Source: Ascaphus truei (lineage: Eukaryota; Chordata; Amphibia; Anura; Ascaphidae). From it: DNA of 64,000 nt. The stretch's first letter is position 1, and every line of letters starts with the position of its first letter. The DNA lies in the NCBI GenBank assembly GCA_036426205.1, contig CM071571.1, positions 117,601,706 through 117,665,705 on the forward strand. The letters run 5' to 3'. Positions 1 to 10,400 of the stretch are shown here, piece after piece. Position numbers and translations under genes: made by a program. The notes below the pieces were generated by a model. It was given only the letters and a program-made list of their open reading frames with translations. It had not been told where the DNA came from and searched no databases.

Positions 1-658
1 ATCCGTTGTTACTCGAAGACGTACATCTACTGGCAGTCTCGCCTCTTGCCCAAACAGTATGGAGAGAATCCAGTTGACTCATGGCGGGTACAGTTGTACG
101 CGTGTACCAAAGCCTCCACGTGTCGACTCCATTCCATTTTCTGCGCACTCTACAGGGTTCCGAGCATGTCCAACAAGGTCCTATTAAATAGTTCTGGTAA
201 AGCGTCTCCTTCGGGGTGGTACGGAGTCGTCCGCGATTTGGCAATATTCAACATTTTGAGTAATTCCCGGATCAGAGTGCTCTCAAAGTCTCGTCCTTGA
301 TCTGAGTGAAGCCGGTATGGAAGACCGTAGTGAACGAAGTACTTCTCCCATAGTATTTTTGCCACTGTGATGGCTTTCTGGTCTTTCATGGGGAAGGCTT
401 GAGCATATCGGGTGTAATGGTCCGTGATGACCAGCACGTTACATATTCCTAGGGTATCGGGCTCAATGCACAGAAAGTCCATACACACTAGGTCCATTGG
501 GCCAGAACTCTTTAGGTGGCCCATGGGCGCTGCTCTCGTAGGCAAGGTCTTGCGTTGTATACACCGGGAACAACAGCGGCAGTGTTGCTCTACTGCTTCT
601 CGCATTTTGGGCCAGAAGAAGCGGTCTCTGACCAACCCAAAGGTCTTCTCTACACTGA
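1..658 (-). pseudogene. Integrase catalytic core of the gypsy element (3' part)
   Basis: Retroviral-type integrase, which joins element cDNA to host DNA. The minus-strand reading holds the second half of the HHCC zinc finger (CRCCSRC), then the DDE core: Asp in MDFLCIE, Asp in HSDQGRDF and Glu in LPELFNRTLL, in family order and spacing. A stop at about 150 interrupts it, after which integrase-like coding (VHAYNCTRHESTGFSPY) continues to the window edge with further stops. The first 18 or so residues of the open frame, upstream of SVEKTF, are not integrase: they come from the neighbouring insertion. The triad residues survive but the frame does not, so no activity is expected. Confidence 0.9.
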
Positions 659-961
659 GAGAATGGAAACAAAAGAAAACAGCGCACAACGCCAAATAGT
701 GAAGCAAATTCAACAATATATTATAGAATTAAAAAGGGGGTAATATATCTGCGTACATGAAAAAAGTTGGTAAAAGGCATGTAGTGTGTATCACACTGTT
801 TACCACTCGGCAGCTGTTAGCTGTAGATTCAGGTGCTTGCTTCCCTCTGCTGCTGCAGCTCAGTTGATTCTGGGGCAGGACGTCAGTCTTTTCACTCCCA
901 TGGGGATTTCCCTTCATGCAGCCAGGTTCAGCAGCTGGTACTGGGGCTCGGTGAAATCTGC
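659..961 (-). mobile_element. 303-bp insertion in integrase, probably a truncated Penelope-like element
   Basis: The 15-bp sequence TCTTCTCTACACTGA stands on both sides (644-658 and 962-976), and integrase coding is broken exactly between the two copies. This is a target-site duplication of the length made by target-primed retrotransposition. Read on the minus strand, the insert ends with a TTGTGCGCTGTTTTCTTTTG-like tail. That resembles the ends of the other Penelope-like pieces here (8373-8402, 39190-39215, 54971-54999). No coding sequence is recognised. The insertion is certain from the duplication; the family is inferred from the tail. Confidence 0.8.
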
Positions 962-976
962 TCTTCTCTACACTGA

Positions 977-1490
977 TATGCCCATGTTCATCATGTAGAG
1001 ACTTCAATACCATATATCTTAAGTTTTGGGGTAGAACCAGTTGTCGCCTAGCAGGGTGGTCGTGATATTGTACTACCCTATAGAGCAAGCAATTGTCAAT
1101 TTCAAACTTGTCTACCTCACGCATTAGCAACGCGACCAGTTCTCTGGGAGCACATTTCAGTAGAGCTGGATTCTTCCTTTGAACAGCTTCCCGAATGATG
1201 CTGATTACCGGATCTCTCATTTGATAGTCCACTAGGTCTTTCCAACATATTACCTTGTCGTGAGTTATATTCATTCCTTTTGGATCACAGTAGGCTGCTG
1301 GGATAGCCTGCGACCGGCATCCTAAGGAATCTGCAACCCGTAGTTCTGAGAAGGCCACCTGATCATTGATGACGGCTGCTATGCTACACATTGCTCGCAT
1401 CCCTGGCCCCGGGATCTCTTCCCATTCATCATAATCGGGAGTAGCACTTAGTCCTGGTCGTCTGGATAGAGCGTCAGCTCCAATGTTCAA
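977..1490 (-). pseudogene. Integrase N-terminal region of the gypsy element
   Basis: Minus-strand open frame with ADALSRRPG (the RNase H to integrase junction motif of gypsy elements) near its start. It then runs through the integrase N-terminal region to HDEHGHISVEK, the two-histidine half of the HHCC zinc finger. The cysteine half lies beyond the 303-bp insertion at 659-961. The open frame continues past the junction only by chance, adding unrelated residues. It is part of the same decayed element as its neighbours and has no independent function. Confidence 0.88.
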
Positions 1491-1499
1491 AGGCCCCGG

Positions 1500-1929
1500 C
1501 TAATACTTCAGAGAGAATCTTTAATTACATAGAGTTGCTAGCCATCAGTGCCCTGCTGCATCCAATTTGGCAGAGGTATTGATGTACGTGAGGAGATTGT
1601 TATCCATCCTTACCTCAAACGTAACACCGTGAAGATAATCATGGAGTTTTTCCGTGATCGCCCATTTGAGAGCCAGGAACTCTAACTTGGTACAGGGTAC
1701 TTTTGTTCACTGGGGGTCAGACTGCAGCTGACGTAGGCTACAGGCCGAAGACCCTCAGGGTGCTTCTGATGTAAGACAGCGCCCAGTCCATTGAGACTGG
1801 CATCAACATGCAGAACGTATGGTTGTTCTGGATCAGCATACGCCAGCACTGGTGCTTTGGTCAGACTTTTCTTCAAGTTCAGGAAGGCCTGTTCACACTC
1901 GGGCGTCCACTTATTGCCAAACGGTTGAC
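1500..1929 (-). pseudogene. RNase H domain of the gypsy element
   Basis: The RNase H start motif VLHVDASLNGLGAVLHQ is clear. It continues through ALKWAITEKLHDYL and FEVRMDNNLLTYI, the conserved elements of Ty3/gypsy RNase H. The role is degradation of template RNA during cDNA synthesis. A stop at about 1682 and an in-frame TGA in the GH-WLATL motif break the domain. It follows RT directly in one frame, as in the family. Confidence 0.88.
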
Positions 1930-2993
1930 TGGCCGACGTGGCCTTCCTTCCTGTATCTTCGGGGTATATCTTCAAAAGATTGTTCAGGGGTTTAGCTCGA
2001 CTAGAGTACCCTTCCACGAAGCGACGGTAATACCCACAGAAACCCAGGAATGATCGCAGTTCCGTGACATTCTCGGAACGAGGCCAGTTCACTACCGCTT
2101 CTACTTTGGCCGGATCGGTTGCAATTCCTTGAGCAGACACGATGTCTCCCACGTAAGTCACTGAGATGTGACAGAACCGACACTTGTCGAGGGACAACTT
2201 CAATCCTTCTTTTCCAAGACGGTCTATCACCTTAAGCAGCCTCTCTTCGTGCTCCTCCAGGGTCTTTCCGAAGACAATGATGTCATCCAGGAAGACTAGG
2301 CACTCCCGAGGGTTCATGTTCCCGATAGTTTTCTCCATCAGTCGCTGGAAGGTAGCAGGGGCTCCACATATACCTTGGGGCATACGCGTAAATTGGTAGA
2401 ATCCCAGGGGGCAGACGAAGGCTGTCTTTTCCTGGTCCTCTGCACTCATAGGTACCTGGTAGTACCCAGATCGTAAGTCGAGCACACTGAACCATTGGCT
2501 CCCGGTTATAGCATTCAGAATCTCTTCAATGCGAGGAAGATTGTATTGGTCGGGTACCGTACGATTATTCAGGGTTCAATAATCAACACACAGTCTTACG
2601 GATCCGTTCTTCTTCCTTACCACCACGATGGGTGACGCAAAAGGACTCCGAGATTCCGTCAAAATCCCAGCGGTCTCCATTTCTTTCAGGACGTTCCTTA
2701 TATTGTCCACATGCCTGGGGGCGATGCGACGAGAGCATTCACGGAACGGAGTGGTGTCACTCAACCTGATGGTGTGTTGGGCACTGCGACTGCACCCCTC
2801 ATCCATCTCACTTTCGTTCATTCAACTTTGCTGCCAATCGATCCTTCCACTCAGTTGGCAGCGTCAAGTCTCCGAAATTGAAATCCAGATCGACTAACTG
2901 CTCATCCACTGCAGCGGTGTTCACATGTGGCACTGTTTCCACAGGGCTGACCGGATAGATGTGGCCCAAACTGCTTCCTGCATCAAGGTCCAT
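1930..2993 (-). pseudogene. Reverse transcriptase of the gypsy element
   Basis: The minus-strand frames give the RT entry segment (GILTESRSPFASPIVVVRKK), LDLRSGYYQVPM, GAPATFQRLME and the catalytic box FLDDIIVFG, with the two aspartates kept. A frameshift near 2815 separates the pre-RT segment from the fingers. A TGA in the VDY motif at about 2576 cuts the fingers from the palm. Upstream lies the short linker that follows protease. The motif set is diagnostic for Ty3/gypsy rather than copia or BEL elements. Confidence 0.93.
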
Positions 2994-3058
2994 CGGGAAT
3001 GGAGAGATAGTCTGAACATATACGTAGGTTAATAGAGGAACTTTAGTCTTTCAATCTC

Positions 3059-3652
3059 TCACTTCGGTATTACCCTATACCCTCTCTGAACCTCTTCCTC
3101 AAGGGTACTCTCCAGAGAGAAAAGATGATCAGTCTCATCTCGATCGGGATAACAGCACCAGACGGCCATACGTTGCACTCCCCCAGGTAAAATGGTCGTC
3201 AGTCCGCGTTGACGATTGTAGAGGTCCCCGTGACGCTCTAAGGCATATACTCTGTTGCACTCCTCCCGCAGTACAGGGTCAAGGAGTGGATTAGCCATAG
3301 GTAATTCATTGGTCTCTTTCAGGTATGTTCTGATTACGGCTCGCACTATATCAGTATTCGTTCCCAAGATAATCGTGTACTGACACTGTCCTTGAGGCTT
3401 CGGACATACCATTGCCTCCACATGCATGGGATGTTTCTTGCCGGTATTCAGTTGGAGTATCTCCAGTTGAACTCTCCCAATCCCATCGATGGGGTAATCT
3501 TTGTTACTTAACCTCCTCACCTTCATATGTTCCGCCAACCACAGGGGACAGTGTTTGAGATGTTGGTCATAGAATTGTCGGTATATTATGGTCACTTGGG
3601 AACCAGTGTCCAGTAGAGCAGAGGCATAGACTCCTTCTACTACCACACGCAT
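3059..3652 (-). pseudogene. Retropepsin-like aspartic protease region of the gypsy element
   Basis: The open frame of 197 codons has the active-site motif ALLDTGSQVTIIY near its start, followed by about 170 residues up to the RT linker. In the family this protease processes Gag-Pol. The frame is open but flanked by disrupted gag and RT, so it belongs to a dead copy. The start is not a real initiation site, because the domain is normally part of a polyprotein. Confidence 0.88.
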
Positions 3653-3839
3653 GATGGCAGATGGGCCTACCTGACTGTAAGCATCCCCGGGCGGAGTTCC
3701 ATCGTCGGTGCTTAGGTCAGTAGGAGCTTCGGGAGGCGCAGGGGTGGCCTCGGATGTCTTTGCATCTGTGGTCTGTATCTGGCAGATCAGGGACCTAGCC
3801 GAGCTTCCTTTACTTGGAGTTTTTTTTTCTTGGTTGACT

Positions 3840-5130
3840 CCTTCGGGGCACTCTCTGGAGAAATGGCCCTTCTGTCCACAGCCATAGCAAACGATATCCT
3901 TGGGATCAAGTCATCTTGGGTAAGTGGGGGAAGATTTCCCCGAAGTTCGGCCTTTCATTGAGGGCGACTTGGGTGGCTCCTCTTCCTCTTTGACAGGTTT
4001 CTTGACCCGGCGAGCGGAGGCTCCTGGGATGTCACTCACAAGCTCTTCTTTGACCTTGGTGGACGTATGTAGCTTGGTATAGGCTTCATGCCCCTTGACG
4101 AGCCCCAGAATGTTCATGAATGTAGGGGGAGGCCCCTCCATTAGTGAGCACCTAATCATGATCACTATGTGATGCGTGGGAATGGCCCCTCGGAGGAACT
4201 ACTTGCGCCGGTATTCGTCCATATCTGAGGCTAGAATGAGGCCGCAAGTTCGCAATTTCCACAGTACCAGCTGAATTTGTTGAAGGAAATCTGACAGGTC
4301 TTCTTTCTCTTTCTGTCTGAGACCGTAATATTTGAACCACAGCTCACTTTCCTCTTCATCTTTGCCATAGATCTGGACTAACAAGTCTACCATCTGATGA
4401 GCAGAGAGATCAGGGTCTTGGTCGCGCTGTGCACTGACCATGGTGGATGACGGGGGTCTGAGGCTTTCCAGAATTCTCTGCCGTCTTACTGCTTCTGAGC
4501 AGGGCCATTCATCGATCACCTTGAGGGTGTGTTCCTTCCAAGACTCAATGCCTTCCTCACCAGCGGGGATGGGAACCGTACCTGAAAACGCCTTCAGCTT
4601 CCGGTAATTCTGAGCTTGTGCTGACGTAGTGATAGCTTCCACAAGCTGCGGGAAGGTCACTCCCAGCATGGAGCCGCCACTGTCTGAGGGACTTGTGATC
4701 CCTGCTCCCTGACTGTTAGGGGTTGGTGTGAAGCTGCTCATTAATCTGTTAGGGGCCGATGATGTTGGTGGGCAACCGGCCCAGCTGGTGGCCCCTTGCC
4801 TAGCATCAGAAGAGAAAGTCACTCGGGGTAGAGATACATCTGATCTGATGGGAGTACTGGCGGCCATATCTTTGCCTTCCCAACCCACATGTCTGGTAGG
4901 GGAAGTTACGTAACTGCAGACGGTTCCAGGGTAAATGAGAGGGCACTCTTGCGTAAAGTCTCTGGTAGATACACTACTTGCGGGCCTCTATCAGGGTGTA
5001 GAGCTTCTTCTGTGGCCAGTAGTAGGGTGTTCTCTTGCTGGTCAAGGTGGTAGTGCTTACTGATGAGGCGGGCTCCCGCCAGACCAGGCAAGGTCCTTAC
5101 TGCACTGCAGACAGTACAGTAGTACTTCAT
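3840..5130 (-). pseudogene. Gag of the gypsy element with CCHC zinc knuckle
   Basis: Three frame segments (about 5130-4906, 4917-4199 and 4165-3840) make up a capsid-like region. It ends in a zinc knuckle CYGCGQKGHFSREC (about 3845-3890), the nucleic-acid binding motif of Gag. A one-base shift near 4910 joins the first segment to the second; another break lies at about 4199. The middle part has a capsid-like stretch (QMVDLLVQIYGKDEEESELWF). No initiator context or PBS is seen upstream of 5130. Confidence 0.82.
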
Positions 5131-6935
5131 GTAGCCTAATCATTGATTTCCTCTGGATTTCAATGCATCAAATGATGAAAGAGCTGCACCTATCCTATCA
5201 CGCCACTTTCATCTAAGCTCTGATTTTTTCACATGCTATTTTTAGCAATGAAACATGTATCATATGGATTTTTCTCGTTGCTGTTTTCCTTCATATGCAA
5301 GAACACAGCTGTTTAGAGTAGCTTTCTGTGTAATGTTCACATCAGATTAATCAGTTAACCATGTTGATGAATAGAACTGTCAATATATTGACCAGCATGA
5401 CCTCATGATTTTAATGTAATCTCACAGTAAAACAGCATTAATAGTGCAATGTCTTTAGTTTTTTTTATACAATAGTAACGAAAAACGTAAGGTTGAGCCA
5501 TTCATATTATATTTTTGGTAGATTTAGAAGTGCACTAGGATAGACCAGCAAAGAGCCTTAATATTTGCTATTATATTATAAAAAAAATGAATAAACATTT
5601 GTAACAGTTGGAGCATAGCTGGCAAAATGTTTCTAAGGGTTTTCTTGGGAATAAAATAAACTGTTTTCATACAAACTGCTTCAAAGTTGTTACTAATCAT
5701 TTATTTGACAGCTATTCCTTCAACACACTAACCAATTGGTTTGCACACAGTACATCATCTGGTAATTTGTGACACTGCATTTTAATAAATGTAACACCAT
5801 TAGCTCCACAGGAGGTAACAACATTACTTACCTATAAGAGGTCCTGGTAGGTCTATCCCTACATAGGTGTAGATCCTCAAAGCTACATTATTGACTTAAC
5901 AAACGAGACTACACTTCATTTAATGTCTCGTTAAGGGCTAATGGGGATCATCAAAGCTCACTAACAATGCGTTATGTGCTGTTTTCAGCCGTAACTAGCC
6001 CTTGCATTACCATAACCATTGTTATTGCTAATGTAAAGGTGTTTCCCCCCTCCCTGGGAGATTTCGCCATTACACGGTGTGGTGTGGTGCATACCTGCTG
6101 GCTTGCAGAAGACCTGAGTCTCTTGCAGTGTTGTGGAGGACACAGGACAGGCTTCAGGGGTAGGATATGATTCTCCCTTTCACTGTCAGTGCCTCCATCT
6201 CTTGCAGGCCCCAGGGATGTGGGGACAATCCCTACAGGAGAACTTACTTCCCCTCCCCCTGATAGATTGTAGTCTCAGGCAGGAAGATATCTTTGAACAG
6301 GATCACATTATTTAGTACACTTTCAGATGGAACAGCATACACAGCATACTTCACGTCATGGGGCTTCACCCTCAGGATGTACTCTAGACCTCAACTCCAG
6401 GTCAAGGGAACCTGAAGCAGTCCATGCTCTTCCCTTACACCCTGGTGGTGTAAAAGGTATAGTCTCCCTCTCCACTCTCCTAGGGGAGGGAGTACAAACT
6501 TGGCAGAGCCCTGCACAGTTGTTAGGGTAGACCAGCCTCTCTCAAGGAGGTAGAGGCACTGACTCAATATAGCAGTGCAGCTCCTTAAGTTCTAGGGAAG
6601 TAGGTACCAGGTCTGAATCCAATGATTGGACATCACAGACCTAGTCCCACCACCTCCCCTGTCAATCAAGAAGCTACTGTAAGTGGGGAAAACTGGCAGT
6701 TCTACTCTTACCAGGGCTTTCTGCCAGGAGGGGGCAGACTGGTAGCCAGAAACCAGTCCTGGCAACACTATTAATATGCAAAAGAGGTGTTCCCTGTAAA
6801 ACATACATCCACAGAGCCCCATTATAGTCAACGCAGGGATTTGACGTTACGTTAGTTAAGTCATAGCTAAACTTGGCATTACTCACACCCAGTCTGTGGA
6901 ATAGGTCTTTTACCGTGTCTTAGTATAAGATCACA
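5131..6935. other. Unassigned AT-rich then moderately GC sequence
   Basis: No coding exon, RNA gene or recognisable element end is seen. From 5131 to about 5990 it is AT-rich. From 6030 to 6850 it is richer in GC and looks repeat-derived, but I found no matching terminal repeats or target duplication. The gypsy 5' LTR should have lain near 5131 but is not recognisable. Confidence 0.4.
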
Positions 6936-7475
6936 GTTAGTAACATAGTAACATAGTAGATGAGGTTGAAAAAAGACATGTCCATCAAGTTCAACCTATG
7001 CTAAATTTAGACGACAAATACTTTATCCTGTATCCTACTTACAGTATATTGATCCAAAAAGGCAAACAAAATAACCCAGTGAAATATCATCCAATTATAT
7101 CTCATAAGGGGAAAAATAAATACCTTCCTGACTCCAAGATTTGGCAATCAGATTACTCCCTGGATCACCATCCTTCCCATGTATACTTATTTGGTATATC
7201 CCTGTATACTGTACCATCCCTTCCTAAAAAGTTGTCCAACCTTTTTTTGAACAAATTTATTGTATCTGCCATCATTGTCTCCATGGGTAAGGAATTTCAC
7301 ATTTTAACAGCCCTTACTGTAAAGAACCCTTTCCTTTGTTGCTGGTGAAATCGCCTTTCCTCCAACCTTAAGGGATCACCCCGAGTCCTTTGTACTGCCC
7401 TTGGTATGAATAGTTCTTTTGAAAGCTCCTTGTACTGTCCCCTGATATATACAGCTCCTCAGGCTGACTCTGAGG
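6936..7475 (-). mobile_element. CR1/L2-type LINE, 3' end only
   Basis: On the minus strand the sequence encodes the end of a CR1/L2-type ORF2. It contains a MWNSLP-like motif, then NLFKKRLDNFLGRDG, and a 3' UTR ending in a repeated TAACATAG motif at 6936-6960. The 5' side is cut at about 7475, as is normal for 5'-truncated LINE copies. The same 3' UTR occurs in the opposite orientation at 34085-34333. Upstream ORF2 of a related element is seen at 63610-64000. Assignment to the CR1/L2 group is from motif similarity; the exact clade is uncertain. Confidence 0.75.
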
Positions 7476-7489
7476 AGGCAGAGGTGACT

Positions 7490-8338
7490 AAGAGCTCCAT
7501 ATCCTTGAACTCTGACACAGAGCAAGGGTTACATACAGTACACTGTGACATGTACCGTCAGTGCTGCCATAGCACGTGAGGTGAAAGTACTGTCCCGGGA
7601 GCCTTTGAGGCTGCCTGGAATTAGATTAGTGTTTTCTCCAGAGGGCCCAGTTAGACCACACCCATGGAAGTCTGTGTTGTAGGGCTGCCCATAAGTTAGG
7701 TACCACTTCACTGTAGTGATACCAGTGGAGGAGCTGCGGAGCGGGACAAACTTCAGGAAGGAACTTCTCAGGCCCAGAGACCGTGTGAGCGGCTGACGGT
7801 GGTAAGGAGCGAGGGGAGTTTATTTGGAGGCGCCGCATTGTGGGACACACTGCGGATGCAAGTCTCCTAAGAGGGAGGCTACCGTTGTTGAGTATCCAAA
7901 GGGAAGGTATGCACCATGCACAAACGATATCAGGGGGGTAGCACTAACACACACCCTATGACCTTGGGCGGACATACACTATCCAGGGGTATTGGGGATA
8001 GAGCTGCATCCCTGTGAGAGGAGAGAGGAAGGTGCTGGTATTGCGGCTGATATTATTGCTGTGTTGTGTTACTATACATATGTTTTATGTGGGACCCTGC
8101 TGGTAAAGTATTCTATTACTTAAACTGTGTACGTCCCTGAGGAAGGTCACGCTTGTGTGATCGAAACGTTGGAGGTGGTGCCATGTTACTCTGAATACAG
8201 CTTCATTGGAACTACTGGACTGTGTGCTGTCTCGTTTTTTCCGGACTCCAATCTGGTAAAATCTACTTTTTACATGTGCATATGGGACAAGCATCAGCAT
8301 TTTTCATTTGTTTACAGTGTGCCAACTGAGTGTGATTT

Positions 8339-8342
<4 letters not shown>
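7490..8342 (+). mobile_element. Penelope-like piece, plus orientation, with hammerhead-like motif
   Basis: A noncoding segment of about 850 bases ends at the AT array beginning at 8343. It carries the hammerhead-like core at 8131-8178, followed by about 165 bases and a pyrimidine-rich end (GTGTGATTTTTTC). The order (hammerhead, few hundred bases, T-rich tail, AT-rich target) is the one seen in the minus-strand piece at 8373-9905. The left boundary is a guess; no reverse transcriptase or GIY-YIG coding is present. Confidence 0.45.
8131..8178 (+). ncRNA. Hammerhead ribozyme-like motif 1
   Basis: CTGAGGA (8137-8143) matches the hammerhead box CUGANGA. Stem II is GGTCAC (8145-8150) paired with GTGATC (8157-8162). 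GAAAC follows at 8163-8167. Stem I is weak: TCC (8134-8136) can pair with GGA (8171-8173) around a GTT triplet. Compared with the other copies, GC is missing after GAAAC. Type I hammerheads with very short stem III are known from Penelope-like elements. This copy is probably impaired. Confidence 0.5.

Positions 8343-8373
<31 letters not shown>
8343..8373. repeat. (AT)n microsatellite between two convergent elements
   Basis: About 15 AT units. Both flanking Penelope-like pieces end here with T-rich or A-rich tails pointing at one another. The array may be the target or may have been added at insertion. Confidence 0.9.
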
Positions 8374-8376
<3 letters not shown>

Positions 8377-8669
8377 AGAAAAAGAGAGAGAGCGCACGCC
8401 CCATAGCATAACACTGTGTGGTTTATTATAAAATAGGGGAAGAGATGGATGGGGGGGGGGGGGGGGAAACGCACCCACAAGAAAAAACGTTTTAAAAGGC
8501 AGTTTATGAATTATATCACCACCATCCGGTACTGCTGGGCGAAATCACTTCCAGATCGCTGATCAAGATCACCGCCGACCGGATAAGGACGCCGTCACAC
8601 CGTCTATATGCTGTTCAAATTCAGCTCTCCACTCCGAATGGCCGCTGTAGTCTTCTCGCGCTGGGTATG

Positions 8670-9806
8670 TGTAAGGAATCCACTACTGGCTTTGACTATT
8701 GCCGTGCAGACCTGTGCAGTTGCAAGCTTCCTCTGGCAATCTATGGCACAGGTGCTGCCTCTCATTGCAACTTCTGCCCTGTGCTACTTCATTGGAGGAA
8801 TTCTCACACACCCTCCTCCTGTGATTGGATCTCCGCCCTTTATATTCTAGGCGTTGGCTCTGAACCAGCGCCGAGCATAACTATTCCTACCTCTATGTTA
8901 CTGTCTCTGCCACAAACCACCCCAGGCCTCTCTCCTAGCGTTCTTACCTTCCAAGTTCCTGAGTATCCAGAGGCCTGGTCCTGGACGTCTGTGCTGAAGC
9001 GTTGTTGCCAGCACTGGCCTGCTGCTATCTCCTTGCAGTGGCCTACCCTGGACGTCTGTGCTGAAGCGTTGATGCCAGCACTGGTGACTGCTGCATTCCC
9101 TCCTAGCAGTAGCTACCCTTCCTGTCCTGTGGCCTGCCGCTATTCTCCTGTAGTGGCCTATCCTGGACGTCTGTGCTGAAGCGTTGATGCCAGCACTGGT
9201 ACTGCTGCATTCCCTCCTAGCAGTGGCTACCCTTCCTTTCCTGCGGCCTGCTGCTATCTCCTTGCAGTGGCCTGCCCTGGACGTCTGTGCTGAAGCGTTG
9301 ATGCCAGCACTGGCCTGCTGCTATTCTCCTGCAGTGGCCTACCCGGGACGTCTGTGTTGAAGCGTGTTGCCAGCACCGGTACCTGCTGCATTCCCTCCTA
9401 GCAGTGGCTACCCTTCCTTTCCTGCGGCTTGCTGCGATCCTCTTGCAGTGACCTGCCTTGGACTTCTGCGCTGAAGCGTTGGTTCTACCCGACGCTGCCC
9501 TGCGGTGAACTTCGGCCAGACTGCTGTCTCCTCCTGCTGAGATCGGCGTCATGGGCCGAGGCCGCTCCTCGCGCAGAAGACACCCCCGCGCTCACGCTCC
9601 TAAGCTGAAGCGGGGAAATCCTGACTACCTGTTGCCGAACTCCTGCTTCCATAACGACGATGCTGCCTTCTCCAATCCTGACCCTGCGATGTACGACTAC
9701 GAACTGCGCACTCCGGATCAGTCTGCGTGGACTCAGGTCGGTGATTATATAACCCCACCTCAGCCCCGCGGTCCGGTCCCGGTTTGTGGCGAGCATCGGC
9801 GTAACA
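8670..9806 (+). mobile_element. Solo LTR (a), TGTAAGG...TAACA
   Basis: The element begins TGTAAGG and ends GCGTAACA. It is flanked by the perfect 5-bp direct repeat GTATG (8665-8669 and 9807-9811). TG...CA ends plus a 5-bp duplication are what a gypsy- or ERV-type LTR leaves. No internal region is present, so this is a solo LTR from LTR-LTR recombination. The last 60 bases (GGTTTGTGGCGAGCA motif) are shared with the LTRs ending at 28198 and, inverted, starting at 48732. The orientation call follows that shared end. No protein coding is expected. Confidence 0.85.
8970..9480. repeat. Imperfect higher-order tandem array inside solo LTR (a)
   Basis: GACGTCTGTGCTGAAGCG or a close variant recurs six times from about 8976 to 9460, at spacings of about 73, 118, 113, 67 and 113 bases. 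The spacing reflects two alternating sub-units, one with TGCAGTGGCC and one with CCTCCTAGCAGTGGCTACCC. It is an expanded part of the LTR, making this LTR longer than its relative at 27451. Confidence 0.85.
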
Positions 9807-9860
9807 GTATGGCCTCGTGCGCGTGCGCAGCGTCTTCGTGACGTAATCGCGCTTCTCAGT

Positions 9861-9905
9861 ATCCCTGACGCGTTTCGTCACCAATCGGCGACTTTCTCAA
9901 AGGGC
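9861..9905 (-). ncRNA. Hammerhead ribozyme-like motif 2
   Basis: On the minus strand: CCCT (9901-9904), TTGAGAA (9894-9900, against CUGANGA), stem II GTCGCC paired with GGTGAC around GATT, then GAAA, CGCG and a GTC cleavage triplet. AGGG (9863-9866) follows and pairs with CCCT as stem I. Order and spacing fit a type I hammerhead with a minimal stem III. The C-to-T change at the first core position would weaken catalysis. Confidence 0.62.
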
Positions 9906-10400
9906 TGATGATTTATGGGTAAAAGTCCTGCCCTTTTATACAGCCAGTCCAATAGTTAATGATCAATCGCAAAGTGATAAGTGACCCATAATACGCTATT
10001 AGGGTGCTGCTCATATAAATGAATACTAAAGATGACTGACAGCAAAAGAGGCAGATATATAACTATAATATATGGAGATAAACACTTATTGTGGGAGGAT
10101 CTAAAAAGCTTAATTCATGTACAAAACACATATAATTACATAATTAAAACTACATTACATTCTAAAAAAAATAGATGTAATTCATATGTTGGGATAAGTG
10201 AACTGACAAACAAAATACATCTAGCACTAATAAAAATACTCGTATTGGTCAAATGAATACAACATGTAATGACAAATTTGATATAACAATATATTCCCTA
10301 TACAAAAAACAGATGGGATAAAGTGTGACATTGAATTATACCAGTAAACAAATACAATAGTACTAATAGTAAACAATGTGTTATTCCATTAAGGAACAAA
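9906..10400. other. Unassigned AT-rich sequence
   Basis: No coding exon or terminal repeat is recognised. The part just right of 9905 may be upstream sequence of the Penelope-like piece. Confidence 0.35.

Larger units (their letters stand above)
1..5130 (-). mobile_element. Ty3/gypsy LTR retrotransposon, degenerate, 3' end off the window
   Basis: Read on the minus strand, gag, aspartic protease, reverse transcriptase, RNase H and integrase follow one another in the usual Ty3/gypsy order, so integrase is last. Every domain is cut by stops or frameshifts, so the copy is dead. At least two stops (in the RT motif VDY at about 2576 and in the RNase H end at about 1545) are TGA where the family normally has Arg, as expected from CpG decay of CGA. 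No LTR or primer-binding site is visible right of 5130, so the 5' end looks truncated; the 3' LTR would lie left of base 1. Family assignment is by motif reading only. Confidence 0.93.
8373..9905 (-). mobile_element. Penelope-like piece, minus orientation, interrupted by a solo LTR
   Basis: On the minus strand a hammerhead-like motif (9861-9905) is followed by about 50 bases to the LTR insertion site (9807-9811). After the LTR, about 290 more bases lead to a GCGTGCGCTCTCTCTCTTTT-like tail at 8373-8402. Removing the LTR leaves a piece of about 390 bp with the same layout as at 39190-39625. It contains a run of 16 G at 8451-8466. No coding sequence is seen. Confidence 0.55.

Noticed and set aside
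6030..6850. Another LTR starting TGTAAAGG at 6032
   Set aside because: No matching CA end with a 5-bp duplication could be found.
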